A stretch of DNA of 61,941 nt from Paramacrobiotus metropolitanus (taxonomy: Eukaryota > Tardigrada > Eutardigrada > Parachela > Macrobiotidae): positions 1 to 61,941 of the forward strand of contig NW_026570521.1 in NCBI RefSeq assembly GCF_019649055.1, given 5' to 3'. The notes below the pieces were generated by a model. It did no database searches and was not told the origin of the DNA. It saw only the letters and a program-made list of their open reading frames with translations. Both the position numbers and the translations under genes were made by a program. Shown piece after piece: positions 17,275-26,943 of the stretch; the first letter of the stretch is position 1, and the number at the start of each line of letters is the position of its first letter.

Positions 17275-18062
17275 AAAAAAATGTTAAAAAATGTTTTAGT
17301 TGAATGACGACTGCCGGTGCGCTACGACCGCAAAAAGAATCTAATTTTTCATTATTAGTTCGCACTGTTATTTTATTACAGTACCGATGTGTATTATGCA
17401 ATGGATAATGCGGGAAAAATACAAAAAATTTACCTATGAAATGACGGTTATTTTTGGCCGTAATCGCGAAACAAAAACTTAAATCTATTTTTCTTCGTAA
17501 TGTCTGGCGTTAGTCAGACCGGAAGTAGTGCGTAAAGCATATAGTAGTGTATACTCCAACTGGAGGGGCGGAGCTCCAGTCAAATTGATGAAATGAACAG
17601 GTTCAATTCGTCAGTTCGGGCCTCCAGTTGCTCCAGTAGGGGCGTTCCCATCAGTTTCAGTTGGAGTATACCTCATGCTGAGGTAAGCCCTCTAAGGTAT
17701 GGTATGGTATGGTATATGGTATGGTATATAGCTCTATAAGGTAAGGTATGCTAAAGCATGAGGTAAGCCCTCCAGTTGGAGTATACACTACTATATGCTT
17801 TACGCACTACTTCCGGTCTGACTAACGCCAGACATTACGAAGAAAAATAGATTTAAGTTTTTTGTTTCGCGATTACGGCCAAAAATAACCGTCATTTCAT
17901 AGGTAAATTTTTTGTATTTTTTCCCGCATTATCCATTGCATAATACACATCGGTACTGTAATAAAATAACAGTGCGAACTAATAATGAAAAATTAGATTC
18001 TTTTTGCGGTCGTAGCGCACCGGCAGTCGTCATTCAACTAAAACATTTTTTAACATTTTTTT
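17275..18062. repeat. Large near-perfect inverted repeat with a 200-bp spacer
   Basis: Left arm 17275-17567 and right arm 17768-18062 are reverse complements. I find only two differences, both one-base changes in A homopolymers. The spacer 17568-17767 carries its own short inverted pieces. A diverged copy of the outer end (GCGATCGTAACGC) recurs near 18225. The arms have no credible ORF. It is a foldback element or a recent inverted duplication; an amplification or assembly chimera is also possible. Confidence 0.9.
17694..17733 (+). repeat. (GGTAT)n microsatellite
   Basis: Short run of GGTAT/ATGGT units inside the spacer of the large inverted repeat. Confidence 0.8.
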
Positions 18063-18485
18063 CCTGCGTCAGCCGTCGTATAACACAACCGGTGAAAAAT
18101 AATAAAATCACTAAAAGATAAATCAGTAGATAAAATTACAAAAATAAGTAAAAAAAACCATACCACATTATAATTACAAAACTGCTAAATAAAATTAGCA
18201 AAATATCTACATAAGGTTTTTTCTGCGATCGTAACGCGCGCCGATAAGCCCTCATTCACATAACACTGATAACAGACCAATTATTTTATTTTTTTTCCAG
18301 GCATCGCGGAAAGATAATACAATACACATTCGTTTAACGTAAAAAAAAAGCCGTTCACACCTCCCAGTCAATTCAGCGACCAGAAAAAAACAAACAAGCG
18401 GTAATCCAAAAAAGACGGTGAATAAACATGAGTAAATAACAGAAAAACAACCCGAAACGCAACACATATCGAATTCGTTGAACAA
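18063..18485. other. Gene-free AT-rich spacer
   Basis: Sequence between the large inverted repeat and the last candidate exon of the minus-strand AT-hook gene. Only a diverged copy of the inverted-repeat end near 18225 is visible. Confidence 0.3.
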
Positions 18486-20344
18486 ACGCTGTACTGACCG
18501 GAAGAGACCAAATTGATATCCACAGCGTCATCAGTCGTCTGCTCCACCAGGCAGTGCGACTTTGCGGGAGATTCAACAGTTTTCCGGTCGTTTTTGGTCT
18601 TTATCGGACGGTGTGCACGATCCGGTTTTTCTTACAAAACCAGACACAATTATTATCGCAAAAAGCGTCAAAATTAACATTCCTCATAACACGATTCCAA
18701 TTGTCAAAAAAACATTTCATCAAACCGACTCACGTGCGGTACATACATTCAAATAAAACGTAAGCCTAGAAATAAACATGTACAAGCCTGTCCGGTAATT
18801 TCTGTCGTAAAGGTACAGATAGCACATAATTAGCGCGAAGTCTGCGCTATAGCGATTGCCACTACACTACGTTTGGCGTAACACGCAAATTTGTGTACTG
18901 TATTTCGCTGTACTGAACCGGCGCTTGTACGTCAATTGTATCGGTACGACTACGTACTACATTACTAACCAAAATACTGCGGAACGGAAATGATGTTATG
19001 GTTTTTGTTAATTGATATTCTTGTATTACATTGTCCAATACGAACCTCAATAAAGTATACAATTTTTTAACTTTTTTTTAAATACTGCAACTACTATGCG
19101 CGCTGTATTAGCGACAAAACAGAAAGTTAACGCCCACCTTCCGCTCCTTCGTCACATCCTGGTGGTTGATTTCCGGTGGCTGCTTCTCCGCTTTTTTCGT
19201 CGCCGGATGGCTTTCCTTGACAGTACCGCGGACTTCCGGAATCGGCGTATCGGCGCGCACTAACGGGAAAAACATGCTTCAATATTCAGTTCTATGGTGG
19301 TATTTTATTTATCCAGTATACCGCAAAAATAAAGAAAAATTAATGTCTGATTATTTTATATAAATGCATACTGTATTTTTTAAGCAGATACTGCCCCGTA
19401 TTTTGGATGAATACCTTTTTCTTGATGGCATCCTTCGCCTGTGCAGGCTGCACCGTTTCAGCTCGACAGTGCGATTTCACTTTACGGACCGCCTGCGCCG
19501 TTTTGGATTCCACGCGCTTCCCATCCTGTTTCCCTGCATTCCCGGCTTTCTACGATTTTCCGCAGCGAAATACATAATCAGCATAATTTTCTTTCAATTC
19601 CTAAGACGCTGATTTGTCAGTTCAAATATTAGTTTTCTTATTAATGACAAAAGTCACAAAACCGAAAACAATATAGCAGAATTAATCCCGGTTTATCGTT
19701 TCACGGTTAATTTTTTCCCAGATTTTTTTTCCATGATTTTTTTCCGCAAAAGCAGTCTTTCCCATTTAAAATAATTCAGTTTTCCTGCATTTACCGTTAG
19801 GTTGACTCTTGCAACTCTTTCCGCTCGCAATCCCTTGGCGAGTATTTTCATCCACGACTTTTTTCACAGCCTACGAAAACGAGTAAAAATGATACAAATA
19901 AATGCAAAATTGGCACTCCACGAAATCCGTCAGGCAAACTTCCAGATACACCCATTTATGAATCAAAATTTAAATAATTATTTAGCTGTTCAATGGGATG
20001 CATTTCCATCCTTATGCACAGTAGAAATACTGAAGATATAGCGAAGCGATAATTATTCATTAAGTATCGAACACAGGCACCATCATAACGACTGCCAACG
20101 ATAATATAATTTTTGTAGTAGCAATTATATTACTCTTTTCGATATTACTCGTATTATTGCTGTTACATCGAGAATAATAAGTATTAAATTATGAAAGAAT
20201 TTATAATATCAAAATTAACGTTGAAAATTCAAAAAATCATGATAATTAATATTCCGGAACAAAATTTAATAAGAAATATTTCTGATTTCTTACCGTTTGG
20301 TCCTTGCGCGGGCGGCCCTTGCTCTTCTTGGGCACGGTATCCAT
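18486..20344 (-). CDS. Candidate small basic AT-hook protein, multi-exon
   Basis: Read on the minus strand. An ATG at 20344 in good context opens MDTVPKKSKGRPRKDQT, which contains a GRPRK AT-hook core (minor-groove DNA binding is known for this motif), and meets a GTAAG donor at 20294. In-phase exons follow at 19870-19795 (AVKKVVDENTRQG) and 19545-19415 (Lys/Ala/Gln-rich). Further Lys/Glu/Pro-rich candidates lie at 19259-19138 (phase uncertain) and about 18600-18486. The composition suggests a chromatin-associated protein, but apart from the AT-hook no domain is recognised and the 3' exons are tentative. Confidence 0.4.
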
Positions 20345-20943
20345 CGCGGTGAAATTTTTTGTTCTTTCCGTTCGTCGTGACGGCCATTTTGGACGAAAGA
20401 GGAGCCGTTATTCAGGGAAGAGTGCGACGAGTAGGTCCCTTCGTGGTGTGCTTCGCAGCTGACGGCTTTACCGTCGTACATCTCCACTCCGGCAAATCGC
20501 AGATTCCCTTTTACATACACTCTCCGGATAAATGATAGCGCCGCGTAAAATTTGAAAAGATCGATAGGCAGGCATCCTGGCCATCATCCAGATACACCGC
20601 GCGCTATCGGTTGGCAACGGGGGCAGACGAGCGCGATCGGAGCTACGCCTTTATCAGTTATGGCAAAATTTGGCAGCAGCGGAAGTAGATTTGCAGCGAG
20701 CCAGAAGTTAGATGAGCGCGCGAAGTAGACAACCGCCTCCAGTAACCGGTTACGTCCGTAAACACGAGCAAAATATTATTAATACGAACAACTCAAGTTT
20801 TCTGTGGCACATAACGGACACGGCATATCTGCTATTTCAGTATTTCATAGACTTTCTTTTCGAAAGATTTCCTGTTCCCTGGTTTGTCTTTATAAAGATC
20901 TGAGAATTAGCACAACAGCTCAGATTTTTGTACAGTTTATAGC
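20345..20943. other. Intergenic region between divergent genes
   Basis: Lies between the minus-strand AT-hook candidate and the plus-strand 14-3-3 gene, which point away from each other, so it may hold a shared promoter. A GC-richer block near 20.58-20.72 kb is the only compositional feature. Confidence 0.3.
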
Positions 20944-21474
20944 ATGGCCCGGCAGAATTTTATTGCACAGGCCAGTGAGGCCGCAGCGTTTAAACGCTAC
21001 GATGATATGGCATTGGCGATGAAGAACGTAACGGAGCTCGGTGAGGAGCTGAGTAACCAGGAAAGGTTTCTCCTGAGTGTTGCTTACAAGATGGTAGTAA
21101 ATGATCGATTACCGTCGTGGAAAGTACTTTTATCCATTGAAAACCAAGTCCAAGGAGTTGCGCGGAAATATGAGATGGCAAAGGAATACCGCGAGCAGAA
21201 GCAGCATGAAGTTGAGACGTCCTGCGTCGAGGTCCTGACTTTGCTGGACAAACACCTCATCCCCAAGGCCTCCAATCCCGAAAGCAAAGTTTTTTATTTC
21301 GATATGAAAACTGAATACTTTCAGCATTTGTCTGAAGTAGCTCAAGTAGCAAGCGGCCAGTTTCGGCGCGCCATGCTCAATGCTACTCGCAGGTCCTTTG
21401 AAGAGGCGTTGAATTTTGTTGCCAGTGCGTACGATGCAACGAATCCTATCCGCTTGAATCTGGCCTTGAAATAA
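20944..21474 (+). CDS. Divergent 14-3-3 protein, open part (176 codons)
   Basis: 14-3-3 proteins are dimeric cytosolic adaptors that bind phosphoserine/threonine peptides. Similarity spans helices A to G: RYDDMA at 18-23, LSNQERFLLSVAYK at 36-49, KEYREQ at 80-85, PESKVFY at 112-118, and PIRLNLAL at 168-175. The numbering matches human zeta without gaps to residue 129. Of the four phosphate/peptide anchors (K49, R56, R127, Y128 in zeta) only K49 is kept; the others are L56, Q127 and H128. The helix-G Asn (N173 in zeta) is Lys. The reading frame meets TAA where zeta has Phe174, yet 14-3-3-like sequence continues beyond it. Either a truncated, non-canonical paralogue or a pseudogene. Confidence 0.85.
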   Translation: MARQNFIAQASEAAAFKRYDDMALAMKNVTELGEELSNQERFLLSVAYKMVVNDRLPSWKVLLSIENQVQGVARKYEMAKEYREQKQHEVETSCVEVLTLLDKHLIPKASNPESKVFYFDMKTEYFQHLSEVAQVASGQFRRAMLNATRRSFEEALNFVASAYDATNPIRLNLALK

Positions 21475-21993
21475 TCTGAGTTTTGTTATTCGGTCGATTT
21501 TAAGCAACTTGCGTATACGATTGTTGGAAAAACATATTTTGAAGCGGGTTTCCATAAGGGTGGAATTAGTGGCGCCTCACCACTGATCCAGCGTGCACGC
21601 CAACTGATGGACCTATTCGAGCCTGAGCAGCCATCGAATATCGCGGCATTGCCCGAACAGTAAGTGATCTTTGTCGTTAATAATGACAACGTAAAGGAAA
21701 ATACAGTAAAACCTGCCAGCAGAATACCTCCCGTTCCCAGATTTTCGTTCAATGTAGGCGTCTGTTCAATGTGTACCATAGCTGCCCCCATGGCGGCCGC
21801 CCTTAGGAGTAGATATTTTGTACTGTATTTAAAGGGTTCACTAGGGCCATGCGGGTAGCGCTACGTAACCAAAAATGGCTTTAACATTTACGATTTTAAT
21901 TATAAACGTCTTGCAGAGGCCTGGCGGAATCGCCACCTGGCACGCCCGAATCCGGAAAAACTCCTAGATGGGGAAATCTTACGTACCATTTAG
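21475..21993 (+). pseudogene. In-frame continuation of the 14-3-3 gene beyond the stop
   Basis: The same frame stays open for 61 codons after the TAA. SEFCYSV aligns with the SVFYYEI helix segment, and QLAYTIV and PLIQRARQLMDLFEP fit the last helices weakly. It ends at a good GTAAGT donor (21660). An in-phase exon at 21917-21993 (Gly/Pro/Glu-rich, AESPPGTPES) could encode a C-terminal tail. This suggests the stop is a secondary lesion or is read through. Confidence 0.5.
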
Positions 21994-22910
21994 GTAATAC
22001 AACAGTTTTTATTATTTTCCGGCTGCTTTGAAATGAGTCACTTTTCTTTGTTACTTGATTATTTATTGTTATGTTTATCGAGCTGCCCGTTAATGAGTAA
22101 ACTGCTGTTCATATCAATTTTTTTAACAATTTTCTAACTTCACGTTCAATCCACACTTTAATTCCGGTTTTTCCATTAAATTCCTGTTAAAATAATTTTA
22201 TCAATTTGAAATTTGATCAAGTTTCAAAAGAAAATGTTTATTAACTCTAAATACGGATATAAAAATGCTTCAAATTGTACGTTGCGCAACGGTTAACACG
22301 CCGGCCTTTTCACAAGGAAATAATAATTATTGCTTCAGCGAACAGTATCGATTGGACAGGACAGTACATTATACAACCATGAAATTTCAGTTGAGCAGCA
22401 GTACAAGTACAGTGAAGTATGTACGATGATAGCATGACAAAGACAACGTGTAACATTCGTAAATCTACCGAGCAAGATACACATGTTAATATGCTGTGGT
22501 GATATTTCGTAATGTTTTGAATTTTTACAAAAGCGAAATTATTTCAAACTATACGGGGGATGTAAATACTGATGTGAAAATGAATACTAAGGTATTACAT
22601 AAAATATATGAATAAAAAGCGAACAAATCATAAAATGCATGAATTGCACGAATTTATTATTTCGATAGCTGTAGTGCAGTGGCCGTCGTATTGACTGGCG
22701 ACTGCCAATATCGCACTTTTTGCGCAAGTACTGCCTGTACCTTTACACAAGAAATTAATCACCGATCTTGAAAACATATTTTAAAATAGTATTACTTAGA
22801 AGTTCAATCTTGAATTAAGAGTTAGATTTTCGGAAAAAAGACGTAGCGATTTATAAATCTATACAAAAATATTATTGATATCGTGTAGCATCCTCATTTT
22901 ATGAATGTTG
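21994..22910. other. Gene-free AT-rich stretch
   Basis: Possibly an intron if the 14-3-3 transcript continues into the exon at 22911; otherwise intergenic. No ORF or structured repeat of note. Confidence 0.3.
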
Positions 22911-23999
22911 CAGATACGGTCCGGTTGGGTCCGGATTATTGCGGTCGCCTTCAGGCTGCGGCTCGAGAAGGAGAAGCTGTCAAGATCTTGCTCTTGACTG
23001 GGTTGAGTGGCTCCGTCGGACCAGAGATTGGACGGTCACAGATCATGAATTATCAGAATGCTCCGGCAAGGGTGTCAGTGCAAGAAATTTGCTTGCATAT
23101 TTTTGCAGTTCCTGATCCTGTTAAGGAGGCTTGCAAGTGAGCTTTGTTTCTGTACAGAGGATGAGCTGCCCAGGTTGTTACAATTTTGGCAGAAAATTTA
23201 TAGCCTTTTTCCCGACCTTTATCGCCAAATCGCTCAGGGCCGTAGCGAGGTCCGTGGGATGGGGTACGCGCAATTTGGCTGCGCCATTTGCGCCCGCTTC
23301 GAAGGTCAGTCTGAGCCCACTGCGCCCATAAATTTCGAAGCCTGCGCCCGTATAAACAGGCCGCGCGTTACTACTTTAATTAATATAAAATATAGTTTAA
23401 TTATTATAGTTCTTGATCGCCGTACCTCAGACCAAGGCACATCGGCCAAAGTCCACTCTGCGCCACGGGCGCATGGCCAGTGGCACCCGCTGCGCCCTTT
23501 GAAAAATCCAGAAATTTTGCGCCCGTGCGCCTGTGCGCCAGTTTCGGGCGCAAATATTAGTCAAAAGTTGGCCGAGGAGGGGTAGGCGCGCGCCAGTGCG
23601 CCTATACCCTCGCTACGGCCCTGAAATCGCTGATATTGTTTTCTTCCCTGTCACTAGTTTGACAGGAAGAAAACTGATCTGTCGTGCAGATTCTGCACAC
23701 CCGACGTCAAGTGTCCGCGACCAGCGGAAAAACCCAATCACAACGTTTCACTTTTTATTTTCGTTTTAAAGCGATTATTAAATGAAGCAAGCATTTTTCT
23801 GCTCAGGCAAGCTTATCCTCTGTTCGCTGCAGTATTGCTGGTGGTCACTGGTTATGCACATGACAAAATATTTTGTTTTTACGCCAGATACCATTAAATT
23901 TGTGATTTATTTCTTTAGAGCGGACGAGCATCCCCCGGGATTAACTATCAAACTAGAGTTTGATCACATCGTTCCCGTGGATGTTCAGATGACCGAATG
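22911..23999 (+). pseudogene. Candidate exons of an unrecognised gene, interrupted by a MITE
   Basis: After a TTGCAG acceptor (22910) a frame is open for about 75 codons. A further stretch reads DELPRLLQFWQKIYSLFPDLYRQIA up to the MITE at 23235. Removing the MITE and one target-site copy keeps the frame open into DIVFFPVTSLTGRK. A last exon after CTTTAG (about 23920) reads ADEHPPGLTIKLEFDHIVPVDV and ends at TGA 23997-23999. The product is not recognised. It could be the 3' part of the gene that starts with the 14-3-3 exon or a separate decayed gene. Confidence 0.35.
23235..23623. mobile_element. hAT-type MITE with 8-bp target-site duplication
   Basis: The 389-bp element has inverted ends CAGGGCCGTAGCGAGG and CCTCGCTACGGCCCTG. 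It is flanked by the perfect 8-bp duplication AAATCGCT at 23227-23234 and 23624-23631. CAGGG-type ends with 8-bp duplications are characteristic of hAT elements. The interior has many copies of TGCGCC/GCGCCC and no transposase. It sits in an open reading frame. Confidence 0.9.
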
Positions 24000-26160
24000 A
24001 GTGATTTGTTAGGACTCAGTGGCGAACGAGTGGGGGATGTGTGTATTCGTGAGTATCGGTTTATATTTTTGATTTATCTTCGCGCTGGAATTAACGATCA
24101 GTGTTTTCTTTCGGAAGGGTGTGACAGTGTGTACCATGCGGTATCTTGTACCATGCGGTAAAGTTTCTGGTTTTCCATAATTGAGGATTAAAGTTTACAG
24201 TGGGATGAAAATAAATTTAATCACAATTAATTTTGTGGAGTATTTCCAGGTTTTTCTTTGAATTTTAACCATCCATTAAAATTAACTTTTTTTGCAGCAA
24301 TTTTAAAACTTGATCCAGGGCTTAGGTTTTCCAGTCTGTTGTTTTTTTCCAAATTTTATGTTGTTTGTGGGGCTTTTTTAATTGGTTTTTTTTTAAGGTT
24401 TAGCAGTGTATACGGAAATGACTCTCATATATGTTATAATTATGCGAATTTTACTATATCAGTTGATATTCTTTTTGAATTCTCGTTCTTTGTGTTTCGA
24501 AGCAATGGATGTTGTTAAAACATTGAACAAATTCTAAATGTGCATCTGCATTTTATTTGTTTACGAATTTAACATATTTTATTTGTGTATAATTTTTTGA
24601 TTCAAGTTCTATCGTATATTACCGCCGGAATTCTGTCGTAGGTTTTTTTGTACGGATGGATGGATTTTTCTGTGTTGTGTTATGGTTTCGCCGATTCATT
24701 TGTTTATTGCGCTGCGCCGGGATCGCAGTCTAATCAGCAGCAGCGGCGCTGTGATTCCGGTGTGTGTTTTTCTCTTGTTGGGGCCAAAAACGTTACGTGA
24801 CGCTGATGTATGGGATGATTCTGTACCGGTTGTCGCAACCGGTCCGGAATGGCGCTGTTTTCTTTTTGTATCTCCTTTTCGTGCACACCAAAGCACGCCT
24901 GGCCTCGGCGTTGGAAAGAGACTCAACGGGATTATTATTTAATTCATTTATTATGTTTCTCCGCGTGGAGCGAGCGAAATCCGTCCGTCTTTCTGATTTG
25001 TTTGTTTTTTTGCTGTGTAAGCAAGAAAATCTTGGGGAATCCGCTGGTTTCGGAAAGATATCAATGGAGCTCTTCTTGTGTTTCCGTGGTGGGCGGATGG
25101 GGGGAGAGTTGCGTTTATTATCTTCCCGGAATAATTATGAGGGACGCGTGGATTGTGTTTTGTGTTGTGTTTCCTCCGCTCTTGTGTTTTTGTATTGAGG
25201 ATTAATCATTTGCCTCCTCGTTTGAAAGTGGTCCGCGGATTGTGTCTGAGGAAGTGCGGCGTTAAAGTGTTCCTTGTGTTGTATTAATCTGGGCGATGAT
25301 TCCTGGATTCGCGGGCGATTTTTTTGCGGGGCGGATTTATTTGCGTAACGGTTTATGGGAATCGTGGCAGTGGTTTCCGTGATAATTGGGAAATATGTTG
25401 ATTATTTTTTTCTTTCTTTATTGAATAGTAATTAACTGGACAGTATTGGAATAATAATTATTTATGATGATTTCTCGGTTGGTTGTGTCGTTGCGGTGTG
25501 TTGTGGCGCGCGATGAAGATGCGAAATTGCGGACACGATGACGGGTTGAATAAAGTGTGAGAGGCGTTGAAGCGGTGTCGGTTTTTTGTCGCGAAAGCGT
25601 GTTCTCCGTTCGTTTTTCGTACAATTTCACGGCAGATTCACTGCAGAAAATCGAAATCGTTCCCATAGTTACAAAATAATTATGGATAACAGTTATATAG
25701 ATATTAGCTCTAAACTAATAACAAATAATTATTATTGTAATAAAGTGGTTACAGTATGCAGAAGTACATCGTACGGAATCTGACGGTAGAAAATGAGCAA
25801 TTTTCAATACGGTAACGGTAATCGTTGATTCCTATCGCTGTTTAAATATTTGTTTGGAATTGTACTGTAATTTTATTCGTCTATGTGCAGCCGAATCGTC
25901 GAAACAGATATTTATTATTATATTTTTATAATCAAACTTTTATCAGGCAACTTTAACCGATTAAAAATATTCTTTATTTCGTATGCAGACGTACCGCATG
26001 CGTGTCGCATGTGTACAATACCTTCCGCGCGCTACTGTTACTAATAATTTAATAATTCAACTAATGTAGCAATTGCAGAACCTAGTTGCACCATACGGAA
26101 TCATAAAAAATAATTCTTAAATCTCGAAGAGGGCGCGCTGCTTGCTTACAGTATATCTAA
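24000..26160. other. Gene-free stretch, partly GT-rich
   Basis: About 2.1 kb without a supported gene. 24.3-25.6 kb is strongly G/T-biased on the plus strand, producing long accidental ORFs of low-complexity Phe/Val/Cys-rich sequence, which I do not accept as genes. Confidence 0.35.
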
Positions 26161-26254
26161 TTTTACATGAACTAAGCACTTCCGTGTACAATTCAATATA
26201 ATTATGTAACACATATTATTGAATCGTACACGGAAGTGCTTAGTTCTTGTAAAA
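26161..26254. repeat. 38-bp inverted repeat (hairpin, MITE-like)
   Basis: Arms 26161-26198 and 26217-26254 are reverse complements with two mismatches, around an 18-base loop. The core is AACTAAGCACTTCCGTGTAC. It ends 28 bases before the 5' LTR. Confidence 0.85.
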
Positions 26255-26282
26255 CTGTTGGTGTGTTTCGTTGTGTTTGTAT

Positions 26283-26625
26283 TGGCAGAGACCGCACACT
26301 CGAGGCGGTAGACACCTCTTGTGGCTTGCTCTGCCGCCCGCACGCAGGTGGCCACCCCACTCGTGCCGCTGTTATACGCTGACTACACTTTGTCTGCGCT
26401 GACCAATCAGCGCATTGCTGCACTCGTGGGGGCGTAAGCCCAGCGCTTACGAGCGATTCCAGCATCAGCTGTTACGCAGCTGCAGCACGCCGTTCATGAT
26501 CACGATAATTCACTTTTTCCACAGTGATTCCGTACCGGTTTTCTGTTGGTTTTGTGGTTGCTTTATTGTTCCAATAAAGGCTAGATTTGCCCCATTCTCT
26601 TGTTCTGCTTCTCTGTCTTCTGACA
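26283..26625 (+). repeat. 5' LTR
   Basis: 343 bp, beginning TGGCAGAGACC (degenerate TGTCAG) and ending TCTGACA. Contains CCAAT (GACCAATCAGCGC) and an AATAAA polyadenylation signal near 26573. It matches the LTR at 57846-58186 more closely than the 3' LTR at 39604. The purine-rich GTCGGGAAGG before TGCTCG at about 39.57 kb suggests the full LTR may start about 35 bp earlier, with this copy truncated. Confidence 0.85.
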
Positions 26626-26643
26626 TGGTAGGAGCCCGATCGG
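26626..26643 (+). other. Putative tRNA primer-binding site
   Basis: TGGTAGGAGCCCGATCGG directly follows the LTR CA end. Its first bases (TGG) would pair with the CCA end of a tRNA, the usual position and form for a minus-strand primer site. The tRNA is not identified. Confidence 0.6.
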
Positions 26644-26943
26644 TTTTCCTTCGCACGGATCTCTGAACCCCCAGTGAAGGCACTTTTCGGTCAAACTGCG
26701 CTGTCTAAAAGTAGGCCAGCACGCTAAGTCTAAAAGTAGGCCAGCTCCCGCGACCTGGAAGAGTCGCCATCTCCTGATCATACGGGTTTCACTGGAACCC
26801 GGAGCGCGACGGAGTCCGTTTGGTATCTGCAATGGGTCAGCTACTTTCCAAATGACCATTGGACAAGATCATGGCGCCGGCTAAGAAGAAAGGCGGCGTC
26901 TTCGCATGCATCGACGACGTCATTTTTTTTCGACAAGACTTTC
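26644..26943 (+). other. Leader remnant between primer site and pol
   Basis: Only about 300 bases separate the primer site from RT, so gag, protease and the N-terminal RT are deleted. An 18-bp sequence containing TCTAAAAGTAGGCCAGC is directly repeated at about 26702-26719 and 26727-26744. Confidence 0.5.

Noticed and set aside
23058-23585. 175-codon plus-strand ORF running into the MITE
   Set aside because: Its second half is translated MITE sequence; only the part left of 23235 is plausible host coding.
24258-25205. Several overlapping plus-strand ORFs of 80-140 codons
   Set aside because: Low-complexity Phe/Val/Cys/Leu sequence caused by G/T bias, with overlapping frames equally open and no motif.
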